Shown piece by piece: positions 6,836-13,982 of a DNA stretch of 64,000 bases. Under the pieces are notes generated by a model, which saw only the letters and a program-made list of their open reading frames with translations, did no database searches and was not told the DNA's origin. Numbering within the stretch: the stretch's first letter is position 1; every line of letters starts with the position of its first letter. The translations under genes and the position numbers were made by a program. Source of the DNA: Planococcus sp. APC 4015 (GTDB taxonomy: Bacteria > Actinomycetota > Actinomycetes > Actinomycetales > Microbacteriaceae); contig JASDDH010000011.1 of assembly GCA_030407505.1 (NCBI GenBank), forward strand, positions 41,948 to 105,947, given 5' to 3'.

Positions 6836-7930
6836 ATGGCGAACGAACCGATCATCGAAGCGCAGGGCTTGACCAAGCGCTACACCGTCAAGAAGAAGAC
6901 CGTCGAGGCCGTCACCGACCTCACCTTTCAGGTCGCGCGCGGCGAACTGGTGGCCTTTCTGGGGCCCAACGGCGCGGGCAAGTCGACCAGTCTGCGAATG
7001 CTCACGACTCTGATTCCTCCGACCTCAGGAACGGCGCGGGTCGTCGGACGCGACATCCTGCGGCAATCGGCCGATGTGCGCGCACGCATCGGCTACGTCG
7101 GGCAGCTCACGAGCGGCAGCTTCTCGCAGAGGGTGCGAGACGAGCTCCTCAGCCAGGGTGCCTTCTACGGGATGCCGTCGACCGCGGCGCGTTTGCGGGC
7201 CGACGAGCTCATCGAATCGCTCGACCTCGCGCCGTTCGCGACCCGTTCGGTGCAGCAGCTCTCGGGCGGCCAGAAGCGGCGCCTCGACATCGCCCTCGGG
7301 CTCATGCACGCGCCGCCGCTCATCTTCCTCGACGAGCCGTCGACCGGTCTCGACCCGCAGAGTCGGGCAAACCTCTGGCAGCACATCCTCGATCTGCGTC
7401 GGCAGCACGGCACGACCGTGTTCCTCACGACGCACTACCTCGAAGAGGCCGATCGCTACGCGGAGCGGGTGATGGTGATGGACAGGGGCCGCGTGATCGC
7501 CGACGACACGGCCACCCACCTCAAGGCGGATCTCGCGGGCGACGTGCTCACACTGGGTTTCGCGTCGGAGGACGACGCTCAGCGTGCGGTGCCGGTCGTG
7601 CAGGGTCTCACCGATCGCGAGGTGCGGCGGGACGCGGCATCCGTCACCCTCACGGCCCCTGACGGTGACCGGCTGCTGCCTGAGACGGTCCGCGCGCTGG
7701 ATGCCGCGGGACTGCGAGTTGAACGGGCCACCGGTGTGCCGCCCACCCTCGACGACGTGTTCCTCACGCTGACCGGACGCACACTGCGCGAAGCGGGCGA
7801 GGGTGAACCGGACGGTCCTTCGACGAGCTCAGGGACCGAAACGGCGGGGTCAGGGGACGGCCCTTCGACAGGCTCAGGGACCGAAGCGACAAGCGCAGGG
7901 ACCGAGAACACGACAGGAGTACGGCGATGA
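6836..7930 (+). CDS. ABC exporter ATP-binding protein (DrrA type)
   Basis: This 364-residue ATPase powers the ABC-2 permease encoded next. It shows Walker A GPNGAGKST (near residue 45), a Q-loop, the signature LSGGQKRRLD, Walker B LIFLDEPSTGLD, and the H-loop TTHYLEEAD. A C-terminal domain of the DrrA/daunorubicin-resistance type ends in PPTLDDVFLTLTGR. The last 40 residues are a Ser/Thr/Gly-rich tail containing PSTSSGTE and PSTGSGTE, encoded by two copies of a dispersed DNA repeat inserted in frame. The stop overlaps the permease start (ATGA). The likely role is drug or lipid export, with unknown substrate. The divergent WYL protein is the candidate regulator. Confidence 0.93.
   Translation: MANEPIIEAQGLTKRYTVKKKTVEAVTDLTFQVARGELVAFLGPNGAGKSTSLRMLTTLIPPTSGTARVVGRDILRQSADVRARIGYVGQLTSGSFSQRVRDELLSQGAFYGMPSTAARLRADELIESLDLAPFATRSVQQLSGGQKRRLDIALGLMHAPPLIFLDEPSTGLDPQSRANLWQHILDLRRQHGTTVFLTTHYLEEADRYAERVMVMDRGRVIADDTATHLKADLAGDVLTLGFASEDDAQRAVPVVQGLTDREVRRDAASVTLTAPDGDRLLPETVRALDAAGLRVERATGVPPTLDDVFLTLTGRTLREAGEGEPDGPSTSSGTETAGSGDGPSTGSGTEATSAGTENTTGVRR
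7817..7837 (+). repeat. Dispersed 21-bp repeat, copy 1
   Basis: The core is CTTCGACGAGCTCAGGGACC (7818-7837). It lies in frame inside the ABC ATPase tail and encodes PSTSSGT. Related copies lie at 7862-7882, 21652-21671 and, inverted, at 61655-61675. Confidence 0.7.
7862..7882 (+). repeat. Dispersed 21-bp repeat, copy 2
   Basis: The core is CTTCGACAGGCTCAGGGACC (7863-7882). It lies exactly 45 bases after copy 1 and in the same frame, encoding PSTGSGT in the ABC ATPase tail. Confidence 0.7.
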
Positions 7931-8718
7931 GCGCTTTCACCCAGAAGCCCGACACCGCGGTGACGGCGAATCCCGTTCGCGACACATGGAACGTGCTGAC
8001 CCGCGAGCTCAAGCCGGTCGTCCGCGATCCGTTCACCCTCATCTTCAGTCTCGTGCAGCCTCTCGTGTTCCTCGGGCTGTTCGCGCCACTTCTGGTCGGG
8101 TCGTCGGGACAGCCCGTCGGCGAGACGCTGCAGTGGTTCGTGCCGGGTGTGCTCGTGATGATCGTGCTGTTCGGCACCGGCGCGGTGGGGTCCAACCTGC
8201 AGTACGAGATGATCACCGGCTCGCATGAGCGCACGCTCGTCGCGCCTCTGTCGCGCTCGTCGCTACTGGTCGGGCGGGCGCTCAAGGAGGTCGCCCCGAT
8301 CGTCGTGCAGGCGCTCATCATCGTGCTCATCGCCTGGCCCTTCGGATTCCGGATCGACGTCGGCGGCATGCTCGCCGGCCTCGCGCTGCTCGCCGTGTTC
8401 GGGATCGGCCTCGGATCGCTGTCGTACTCGCTCGCGCTCGCGACGAAGGATCGGGAGTGGCTGTTCTGGGGCGTGCAGCAGACGCTGATCTTCCCGCTGC
8501 TGATCCTGTCGGGAATGCTCCTTCCGCTCGACGACGGTCCCGAATGGATGCGGGTGGTCTCCACCGTCAACCCCGTCAACTGGGTCGTGCAGGCCGAGCG
8601 GGCGCTGTTCGCCGGCGAACTCGGAGCCGTCACCGTGCTGTGGGGGTGGATCGCCGCGCTCGTGCTCGCCGCCGTCGGGCTCTGGGTCGGGATCCGCGCG
8701 ATGCGTCGAAGCGGCTGA
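7927..8718 (+). CDS. ABC-2 type exporter permease (DrrB type)
   Basis: This 263-residue integral membrane protein has about six transmembrane segments. The cytoplasmic N-terminus carries the typical TWNVLTRELKPVVRDPFTLI element before the first helix. The PGVLVMIVLFGTG, LILSGMLLPLDDGPEWMR and NPVNWVVQAERALFAG segments are characteristic of the ABC-2/DrrB family. It forms the channel of the exporter powered by the preceding ATPase, with which it overlaps by 4 bases. The substrate cannot be inferred. Confidence 0.9.
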   Translation: MSAFTQKPDTAVTANPVRDTWNVLTRELKPVVRDPFTLIFSLVQPLVFLGLFAPLLVGSSGQPVGETLQWFVPGVLVMIVLFGTGAVGSNLQYEMITGSHERTLVAPLSRSSLLVGRALKEVAPIVVQALIIVLIAWPFGFRIDVGGMLAGLALLAVFGIGLGSLSYSLALATKDREWLFWGVQQTLIFPLLILSGMLLPLDDGPEWMRVVSTVNPVNWVVQAERALFAGELGAVTVLWGWIAALVLAAVGLWVGIRAMRRSG

Positions 8719-8802
8719 CCGCCGGGCATGGGTGGCTTGCCGGCGAACGTCGGCTGACGCCCGGTGTGATGGCTGAGAAAAACCTGCACGGAGGTTCCCG
8801 GT

Positions 8803-11028
8803 GTGGCTAGAGTGACGACCAAGCCGACCGGGGGGAATGGCGTGAAAGTCGACTCATCGCACGAGCCAGTGACCGAGAGCGAGCGTCTACGAGCAGGAGC
8901 GCGTACCGATCAGCGGCAGCCGCCTGCCAAGATCCGACGGCGTGGCGGGCTCAGCATCCAGTCGAAGCTGCTGATCATGCTCCTCCTGGTGAGTCTGCTA
9001 TCGGCGCTCATCGTCGGCGTGATCGGCTTCACCAGCGGCCGGGAGTCGCTGCGTGCTGCGGCGGTCGACCAGCTCACCACGATCCGAGAGCTGCGGGCCT
9101 TCGAGATCGAGAGCACGATGGCCGGACTGCAGCGCGGCGTTTCCTTGGACTCCCGCAACCTCAGCGCGCAGACGCTCTCGCGCGAGATGAACGCCGCGTG
9201 GGACGAGCTCCAGACCCGGGAGCTCACCCCGGAACAGCAGGCGGAGCTGGCTGCCTACTACGCCGACACGTTCGTCCCGGAACTCGAGGCACGTACCGGC
9301 GACGAATACAGCGACATCGCCTTCATCCCCGAATCCAACGCCGGTCGGTGGGCGCAGTACCACTACACCGCGCAGTTCGCCGACTTCGACGAAGCGCTCG
9401 CCACAGATGACGGCGGCGACGGCACGCCGTACTCGGAGGTCGCACAGCAGTACGGGGACTACCTCTCGCGCCTCGTGAACGCCGTCGGCTACGAGGATCT
9501 GCTGCTGCTCAACCTCGACGGCGATGTCATGTACTCCGCCTACAAGGGGGTCGATCTCGGAACCAACCTCGAGACCGGGCCGTATCGCGACTCCCTGCTG
9601 GCGCAGGCCTTCCGCGACACCATCGCGACGGCGTCGGTGAACGCGATCGAGACGACGGATTTCGAACGGTGGGTGCCGTCGCTGGGAGTGCCGACCCTCT
9701 GGGTCGTCTCACCCATCGGGAATGACGCGGGAATCACGGGTGCGCTAGCGGTGCAGGTTCCGCTCGCGACCATCAACGACACCATGACCGGCGGTGAGCA
9801 ATGGGGCGAGCAGGGTCTCGGCCGCACCGGCGAGGTGTACCTCGCCGGCCGCGACGGACTCATGCGCAGCGCGTCACGCGAGCTGCTGCAGAACCCTGAT
9901 GGGTATGCGGAGGCCGTCATCGCGAACGGCACTGCTCCCACGACCGCTGAGCGGATAGCCGAGGTGAACGGAACGGTTCTGCTGCAGCCTGTCGATTCCT
10001 TCTCGGTGCAGGAGGCGAACCTCGGCAACACCGGTACGTCGATCTCGCAGGACTACATCGGGGGCGAGAGCATCACCGCGTACACCCCGCTCGAGATCGA
10101 AGGTCTGGACTGGGTGGCCGTGGCCCGCATCGAATCGAGCGAGGCATTCGCCCCCGTCGCCGACTTCACCCGCAACCTCGTGCTCTCGACGCTCGCGATC
10201 CTGCTCGCGGTGAGCGTGGCGTCTCTTCTGCTGGCACAGGTCTTCACCCGACCCATCAAGAGACTCGTGGATGCCGTGCGTCGCGTGGCGGGCGGTGACC
10301 TCGCGGTGCAGGTACCGCAGGGTTCTCGCGATGAGTTCGGAGATCTCGGCAACGCGTTCAACGACATGTCGGCGAGCCTGCGGATCAAACAGGACCTCAT
10401 CGACGCGCAGCGCGAAGAGAATCAGAAGCTGCTGCTCACGCTGATGCCCGAGACGGTCGCCGCGCGATACAAGAACGGTGAGGAGACCATCGCCGAAGAG
10501 CACGACAACGTGTCTGTGGTCTTCGCCGAGCTCGTCGGCTTCGACGAGCACTCGCAAGAGCTGACCGGATCGGACGAGATCGCGCAGCTCAACCTGTTGA
10601 TGCGCGGCTTCGACGAGGCCGCCACGAACGCGGGTGTCGAGAAGGTGAGGACGCTGCGCGGGGGCTACCTCGCTTCATCCGGTCTCATCGTGCCTCGCGT
10701 CGACAACGTGCGCCGCGCGGTGGACTTCGCTCAGGAGATGCGCAAGGTCGTGCAGCGGTTCAATGCCCAGCACGGAACGTCGATCGACCTTCGCGCCGGC
10801 GTCGACACCGGCACCGTGACGAGCGGACTCGTCGGGCGCGCCAGCCTCGCCTACGACCTGTGGGGAGACGCCGTGAGCCTCGCGTACCGTGTGCGCAGCG
10901 TCACCGGTGACCCCGGCATCTACGTCAGCCAGGCAGTGCGGGATCGCCTGCAGGATTCGGTCGTGTTCTCCGAAGCCGGCACGGTGGAGCTGCAGGGTCG
11001 TCCGCAGTCGGTCTGGAAGGTCGGCTGA
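8803..11028 (+). CDS. Membrane receptor with Cache-like sensor, HAMP and degenerate class III cyclase domain
   Basis: The protein has 741 residues. A basic cytoplasmic start is followed by TM1 (about 52-75), a large extracytoplasmic dCache-like sensor (about 80-455), TM2 (about 457-480), HAMP (about 480-535; FTRPIKRLVDAVRRVAGGDL), a signalling helix ending LMPETVAARYKNGEETIAEE, and a class III cyclase homology domain (about 565-741). The two metal-binding aspartates are absent. The first motif reads VFAELVGF (Glu576), and the second reads RTLRGGY (Gly620 where Asp belongs). The transition-state Asn is Ser692, and the Arg (696) is kept. Catalysis is therefore unlikely, and the domain may instead bind nucleotide or signal by contact. 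The GTG start is supported by GGAGG eight bases upstream. Two bases separate it from the channel gene. Confidence 0.85.
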   Translation: MARVTTKPTGGNGVKVDSSHEPVTESERLRAGARTDQRQPPAKIRRRGGLSIQSKLLIMLLLVSLLSALIVGVIGFTSGRESLRAAAVDQLTTIRELRAFEIESTMAGLQRGVSLDSRNLSAQTLSREMNAAWDELQTRELTPEQQAELAAYYADTFVPELEARTGDEYSDIAFIPESNAGRWAQYHYTAQFADFDEALATDDGGDGTPYSEVAQQYGDYLSRLVNAVGYEDLLLLNLDGDVMYSAYKGVDLGTNLETGPYRDSLLAQAFRDTIATASVNAIETTDFERWVPSLGVPTLWVVSPIGNDAGITGALAVQVPLATINDTMTGGEQWGEQGLGRTGEVYLAGRDGLMRSASRELLQNPDGYAEAVIANGTAPTTAERIAEVNGTVLLQPVDSFSVQEANLGNTGTSISQDYIGGESITAYTPLEIEGLDWVAVARIESSEAFAPVADFTRNLVLSTLAILLAVSVASLLLAQVFTRPIKRLVDAVRRVAGGDLAVQVPQGSRDEFGDLGNAFNDMSASLRIKQDLIDAQREENQKLLLTLMPETVAARYKNGEETIAEEHDNVSVVFAELVGFDEHSQELTGSDEIAQLNLLMRGFDEAATNAGVEKVRTLRGGYLASSGLIVPRVDNVRRAVDFAQEMRKVVQRFNAQHGTSIDLRAGVDTGTVTSGLVGRASLAYDLWGDAVSLAYRVRSVTGDPGIYVSQAVRDRLQDSVVFSEAGTVELQGRPQSVWKVG

Positions 11029-11030
11029 TC

Positions 11031-12452
11031 GTGTCCGGGCTCAGCGACGCGTGGATCGGGTGGGCGATCGGCCTCGCGATCGGCGTGCCGGTCGTGCTCG
11101 TGGTGCTGACCGAGATCATCGGAACGCTCTCGCGACGCAACAGCCCTGTCGCCGGTCCGTTGCGCCTGCTGCGCAACTGGGTCGTTCCGGTCGGCGCGCT
11201 CTTCGCGCTGCTGGCGTTCGCGTTCCAGTCCGATCAGCAGAACGTGTGGCCGCGCGTGGTCGCGACGGTACTCGGATTCCTCGTCATCCTGCTCGTGCTG
11301 TCGGCCTTCAACGTCGCGCTGTTCGCCAACGCGAAGGCGGGCTCGTGGCGAGAACGGATCCCCTCGATCTTCATCGAGATCGTCCGCCTCCTCCTCGTCG
11401 TCGTCGGCCTGGCCTTCCTGTTCCAATGGGTGTGGAACGCGGATGTCGGCGGGCTGATCGCCACGCTCGGCGTCACTTCGATCGTGATCGGCCTCGCTCT
11501 GCAGAACGCCGTCGGCGGTGTGATCTCGGGCCTGTTGCTGCTCTTCGAGCAGCCCTTCAAGATCGGGGATTGGCTCGAAGTCGGAGACGTGCGCGGACGG
11601 GTCATCGAGGTCAACTGGCGCGCGGTGCACATCGACACCGGTGCCGGAATCCAGATCATGCCCAATTCCTCGCTGTCGGGAGCGTCGTTCACGAATCTCA
11701 GCCAGCCTGAGGGCCCGCATCACATCTCGACCGATGTGAAGTTCACCACCGACGACCCGCCGCACGAGGTCATCGCACTGCTGGTCGAGGTCGCCGACTC
11801 GCTGCCGATGCGGGTCCCGGGGGAGAGGGCGTCGGCGGAGTACTCGGGCGCCGGCGCCTACAACGTCACGCTCCCGATCCAGGGGCCGTCATCTTCGCAG
11901 CAGGCGATGAGCCTCTATCTCGCCTGGCTCTGGTACGCCGCGCGCCGACGCGGGCTCGCGCTGGACGGCGACTCCACCGATCCGATCGCGGAACCGGCAC
12001 AGCTGGACAGGGCCCTCGAGATCGTCGGTCCGACGCTTCACCTGGGCGACGGCGAGCGGGAGCTCGTGCTGAGCACCTCGCGACTCGAGCGCTACGGAAC
12101 GGGCGAGATCGTCGTGCCGGCGGGCGTCGTCCCCGGCGAGATCCTGTTCATCGTGCAGGGCAGGGCGCGTGTGGCCGTGGAAGCCGACGGCGGTCGCATC
12201 GACTTCTCGGTCGCCGAGCCGGGAGACTACATCGGTCAGACGGCGCTGACCCGCGAGAAGACGCTGACCACCGCGGTGGCGGCCGACGTGCTCACCGTGC
12301 TGGTGGTGCCCCTCGCGACCGTCGACGAACTCGTGCGCAAGCGCCCGCTACTGGCCACGGAGATCGGCCAATCGATCGAGCTCAAGCGCAAGCTGGCGGC
12401 CGACGCGCTCGCTGCGGCCGGGGTCGTGCGCGGCATGCTCGGCAGCAGCTGA
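11031..12452 (+). CDS. MscS-family channel with C-terminal cyclic-nucleotide-binding fold
   Basis: This 473-residue protein has four N-terminal hydrophobic segments, then the MscS pore helix and beta domain (about 135-215; ATLGVTSIVIGLALQNAVGG and LFEQPFKIGDWLEVGDVRGR). A cytoplasmic region follows, then a cNMP-binding domain (about 340-445; PGEILFIVQGRARVAVEADG). This is the architecture of bacterial cyclic-nucleotide-gated MscS-like channels (bCNG). The phosphate-binding cassette, normally GE-x-AL...PR-x-A, reads GQTALTREKTLTTAV. The Glu is Gln and the Arg is absent, so canonical cAMP or cGMP binding is doubtful. The gene starts with GTG two bases after the cyclase-homology receptor, which suggests a receptor-channel pair. 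Confidence 0.87.
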   Translation: MSGLSDAWIGWAIGLAIGVPVVLVVLTEIIGTLSRRNSPVAGPLRLLRNWVVPVGALFALLAFAFQSDQQNVWPRVVATVLGFLVILLVLSAFNVALFANAKAGSWRERIPSIFIEIVRLLLVVVGLAFLFQWVWNADVGGLIATLGVTSIVIGLALQNAVGGVISGLLLLFEQPFKIGDWLEVGDVRGRVIEVNWRAVHIDTGAGIQIMPNSSLSGASFTNLSQPEGPHHISTDVKFTTDDPPHEVIALLVEVADSLPMRVPGERASAEYSGAGAYNVTLPIQGPSSSQQAMSLYLAWLWYAARRRGLALDGDSTDPIAEPAQLDRALEIVGPTLHLGDGERELVLSTSRLERYGTGEIVVPAGVVPGEILFIVQGRARVAVEADGGRIDFSVAEPGDYIGQTALTREKTLTTAVAADVLTVLVVPLATVDELVRKRPLLATEIGQSIELKRKLAADALAAAGVVRGMLGSS

Positions 12453-12530
12453 CGCCCGACGGGCAGTCGAGGGCCAGCGTCGATCGCCGCCGTGCGCGCG
12501 CTCGCGCCGGAAGCCGCATCGCCGAGGCCG

Positions 12531-12536
12531 TAGGCT
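12531..12536 (+). promoter_or_regulatory. -10 box TAGGCT of a likely leaderless transcript
   Basis: The hexamer ends six bases before the ATG at 12543. No ribosome binding site precedes the start. Confidence 0.45.
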
Positions 12537-12542
12537 CGGTGC

Positions 12543-13445
12543 ATGGCGACGGCGACGCGACGGGGAGTCCTCGCCGTCGTGACCGCAGCGCTTCTGCTGG
12601 TGGCCGGCGCACTGGTCGCTCCGTCCCTTCCCGGCCCCCCGGATCGGGCCGTGCTGTCGCCGGAGGGCTCGGATGCCGCGGCGGCCTGGGTCGCCCGCAT
12701 CCTGCTCGTGCTCTCGCTGGCCTGGCTGCTGATCGGCATGCTGTCAGCACGCACCCGTCTGGTGCGCCGCCCGGGCGCCGCCGCCGCCCGGGCCACGTGG
12801 CTCGGTTCGACGCGGCCGTGGCGCGCACGGGAGTCGACGCTCGGACTCCTCCCGCTCGACAGGATCCTGCTCTTCGTGATCCCCGCCGGGCTGCTCGTCG
12901 CGACGCGCGCGGTGCAGGCCTCGTTCGTGTCGTGGACCTACGTCGCGGTCGTGCTCGGCGCCTGGCTCGTGTTCGCCGTCGTCGTGCGTGTGCTGCTCGG
13001 GCGACGCTCGCCCTACCCGGTGCTCGCCGCCGTCGGGGGAGTCGTCGTGCTCCGCTGCGCTCTCGTGCTCATCCCGCTCTCGATCGGCGGACCGAGCGCC
13101 TACGAGACCGTGTTCTGGACTCAGCCGTGGCTTCAGATCGTGCACGTCTCGTTCGCGTCCGCCCTGTTCATGTGGGCGTTCGTCGCGGCTGGTTGGGCGA
13201 TGTCGCGCCAGTTCGGGCCGACTCGCGCGACCGGCATCGTGCTTGCCGGCCTCGGGTCGGGGCTGGCGGTGCCGGCGCTCGTGATCGCCTCGCTCGGCAT
13301 CGATCGAGGAGCACTCGTCGGGTGGGCGATGCTTCCGTTCGCGGTCGACACTCCGGATGCCGCGCCCTGGGTCGCGGCGGCAATCGGCGCCGTGCTGATC
13401 GTGGTCGGACTGCTGCTGCGGCGACGACCGGCATCCGTCACCTGA
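12543..13445 (+). CDS. Multi-pass membrane protein of unknown function
   Basis: This 300-residue protein has about seven hydrophobic segments, beginning with a signal-anchor (LAVVTAALLLVAGALVAPSL). Two polar Arg-rich cytoplasmic loops (around 75-100 and 145-150) divide the first three. The last helix (VAAAIGAVLIVVGLLLRRR) ends in a basic cap. It carries no enzymatic motif and resembles actinobacterial hypothetical membrane proteins. It has its own promoter-like box next to its start, so it is probably not co-transcribed with the channel upstream. It converges with yccF. Confidence 0.65.
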   Translation: MATATRRGVLAVVTAALLLVAGALVAPSLPGPPDRAVLSPEGSDAAAAWVARILLVLSLAWLLIGMLSARTRLVRRPGAAAARATWLGSTRPWRARESTLGLLPLDRILLFVIPAGLLVATRAVQASFVSWTYVAVVLGAWLVFAVVVRVLLGRRSPYPVLAAVGGVVVLRCALVLIPLSIGGPSAYETVFWTQPWLQIVHVSFASALFMWAFVAAGWAMSRQFGPTRATGIVLAGLGSGLAVPALVIASLGIDRGALVGWAMLPFAVDTPDAAPWVAAAIGAVLIVVGLLLRRRPASVT

Positions 13446-13459
13446 CAGCCGTCAGCAGG

Positions 13460-13858
13460 TCAGAGGGTGCGGTCGAAGGCTCCGTTGCGGGTCGAGACGA
13501 TCTCCTTGCCCAGCGGCATGAGCGAGATCGGCACCATCTTGAAGTCGGCGATCGCCATCGGGATGCCGATGATCGTGATGCACAGCGCGATGCCCGACAC
13601 GATGTGGCCGATCGCGAGCCACCACCCGGCGAGGATCACCCAGATGACGTTGCCGAGGAACGATCCCACCCCGGCGGTCGGCCGAGAGACCACCGTGCGA
13701 CCGAACGGCCAGAGCACGTAGTTGGCGGTGCGGAACGAGGCGATCGCCCAGGGGATCGTGATGATCGGGATGCACAGCAGCACTCCGGCGAGCAGATAGC
13801 CGAGGAAGAGCCAGAAGCCCGCCAAGATGAGCCAGATGATGTTGAGCAGGGTGCGCAC
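13460..13858 (-). CDS. YccF-family inner membrane protein
   Basis: This 132-residue protein consists of a duplicated YccF domain. Each half has a helix pair around an LLNIIWLILAGFWLFLGYLL or GNVIWVILAGWWLAIGHIVS type motif, followed by a GIPMAI or TIPWAI turn and an FG/MPLG motif. YccF is widespread but poorly characterised. The length matches the family and the ATG start is unambiguous. It converges on the preceding membrane-protein gene and is divergent from the helicase gene. Confidence 0.88.
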   Translation of the reverse strand: MRTLLNIIWLILAGFWLFLGYLLAGVLLCIPIITIPWAIASFRTANYVLWPFGRTVVSRPTAGVGSFLGNVIWVILAGWWLAIGHIVSGIALCITIIGIPMAIADFKMVPISLMPLGKEIVSTRNGAFDRTL

Positions 13859-13982
13859 GCGTCCATTGTGGCCGAGCGGGCTGGGAGGTGACCTGTCGGG
13901 TCACGCGATCTGCTGGCCGATGGCGCTGTGCGCCCGGCCCGCCCTGACCGATGTCGGCCCACGCGCCTAGACTTGACGGGCG

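Noticed and set aside
6148..7662. A 504-codon plus-strand frame running antisense to the WYL gene and into the ABC ATPase
   Set aside because: It covers two well-supported genes in other frames and has no recognisable domain. Long stop-free frames are expected in DNA this GC-rich.
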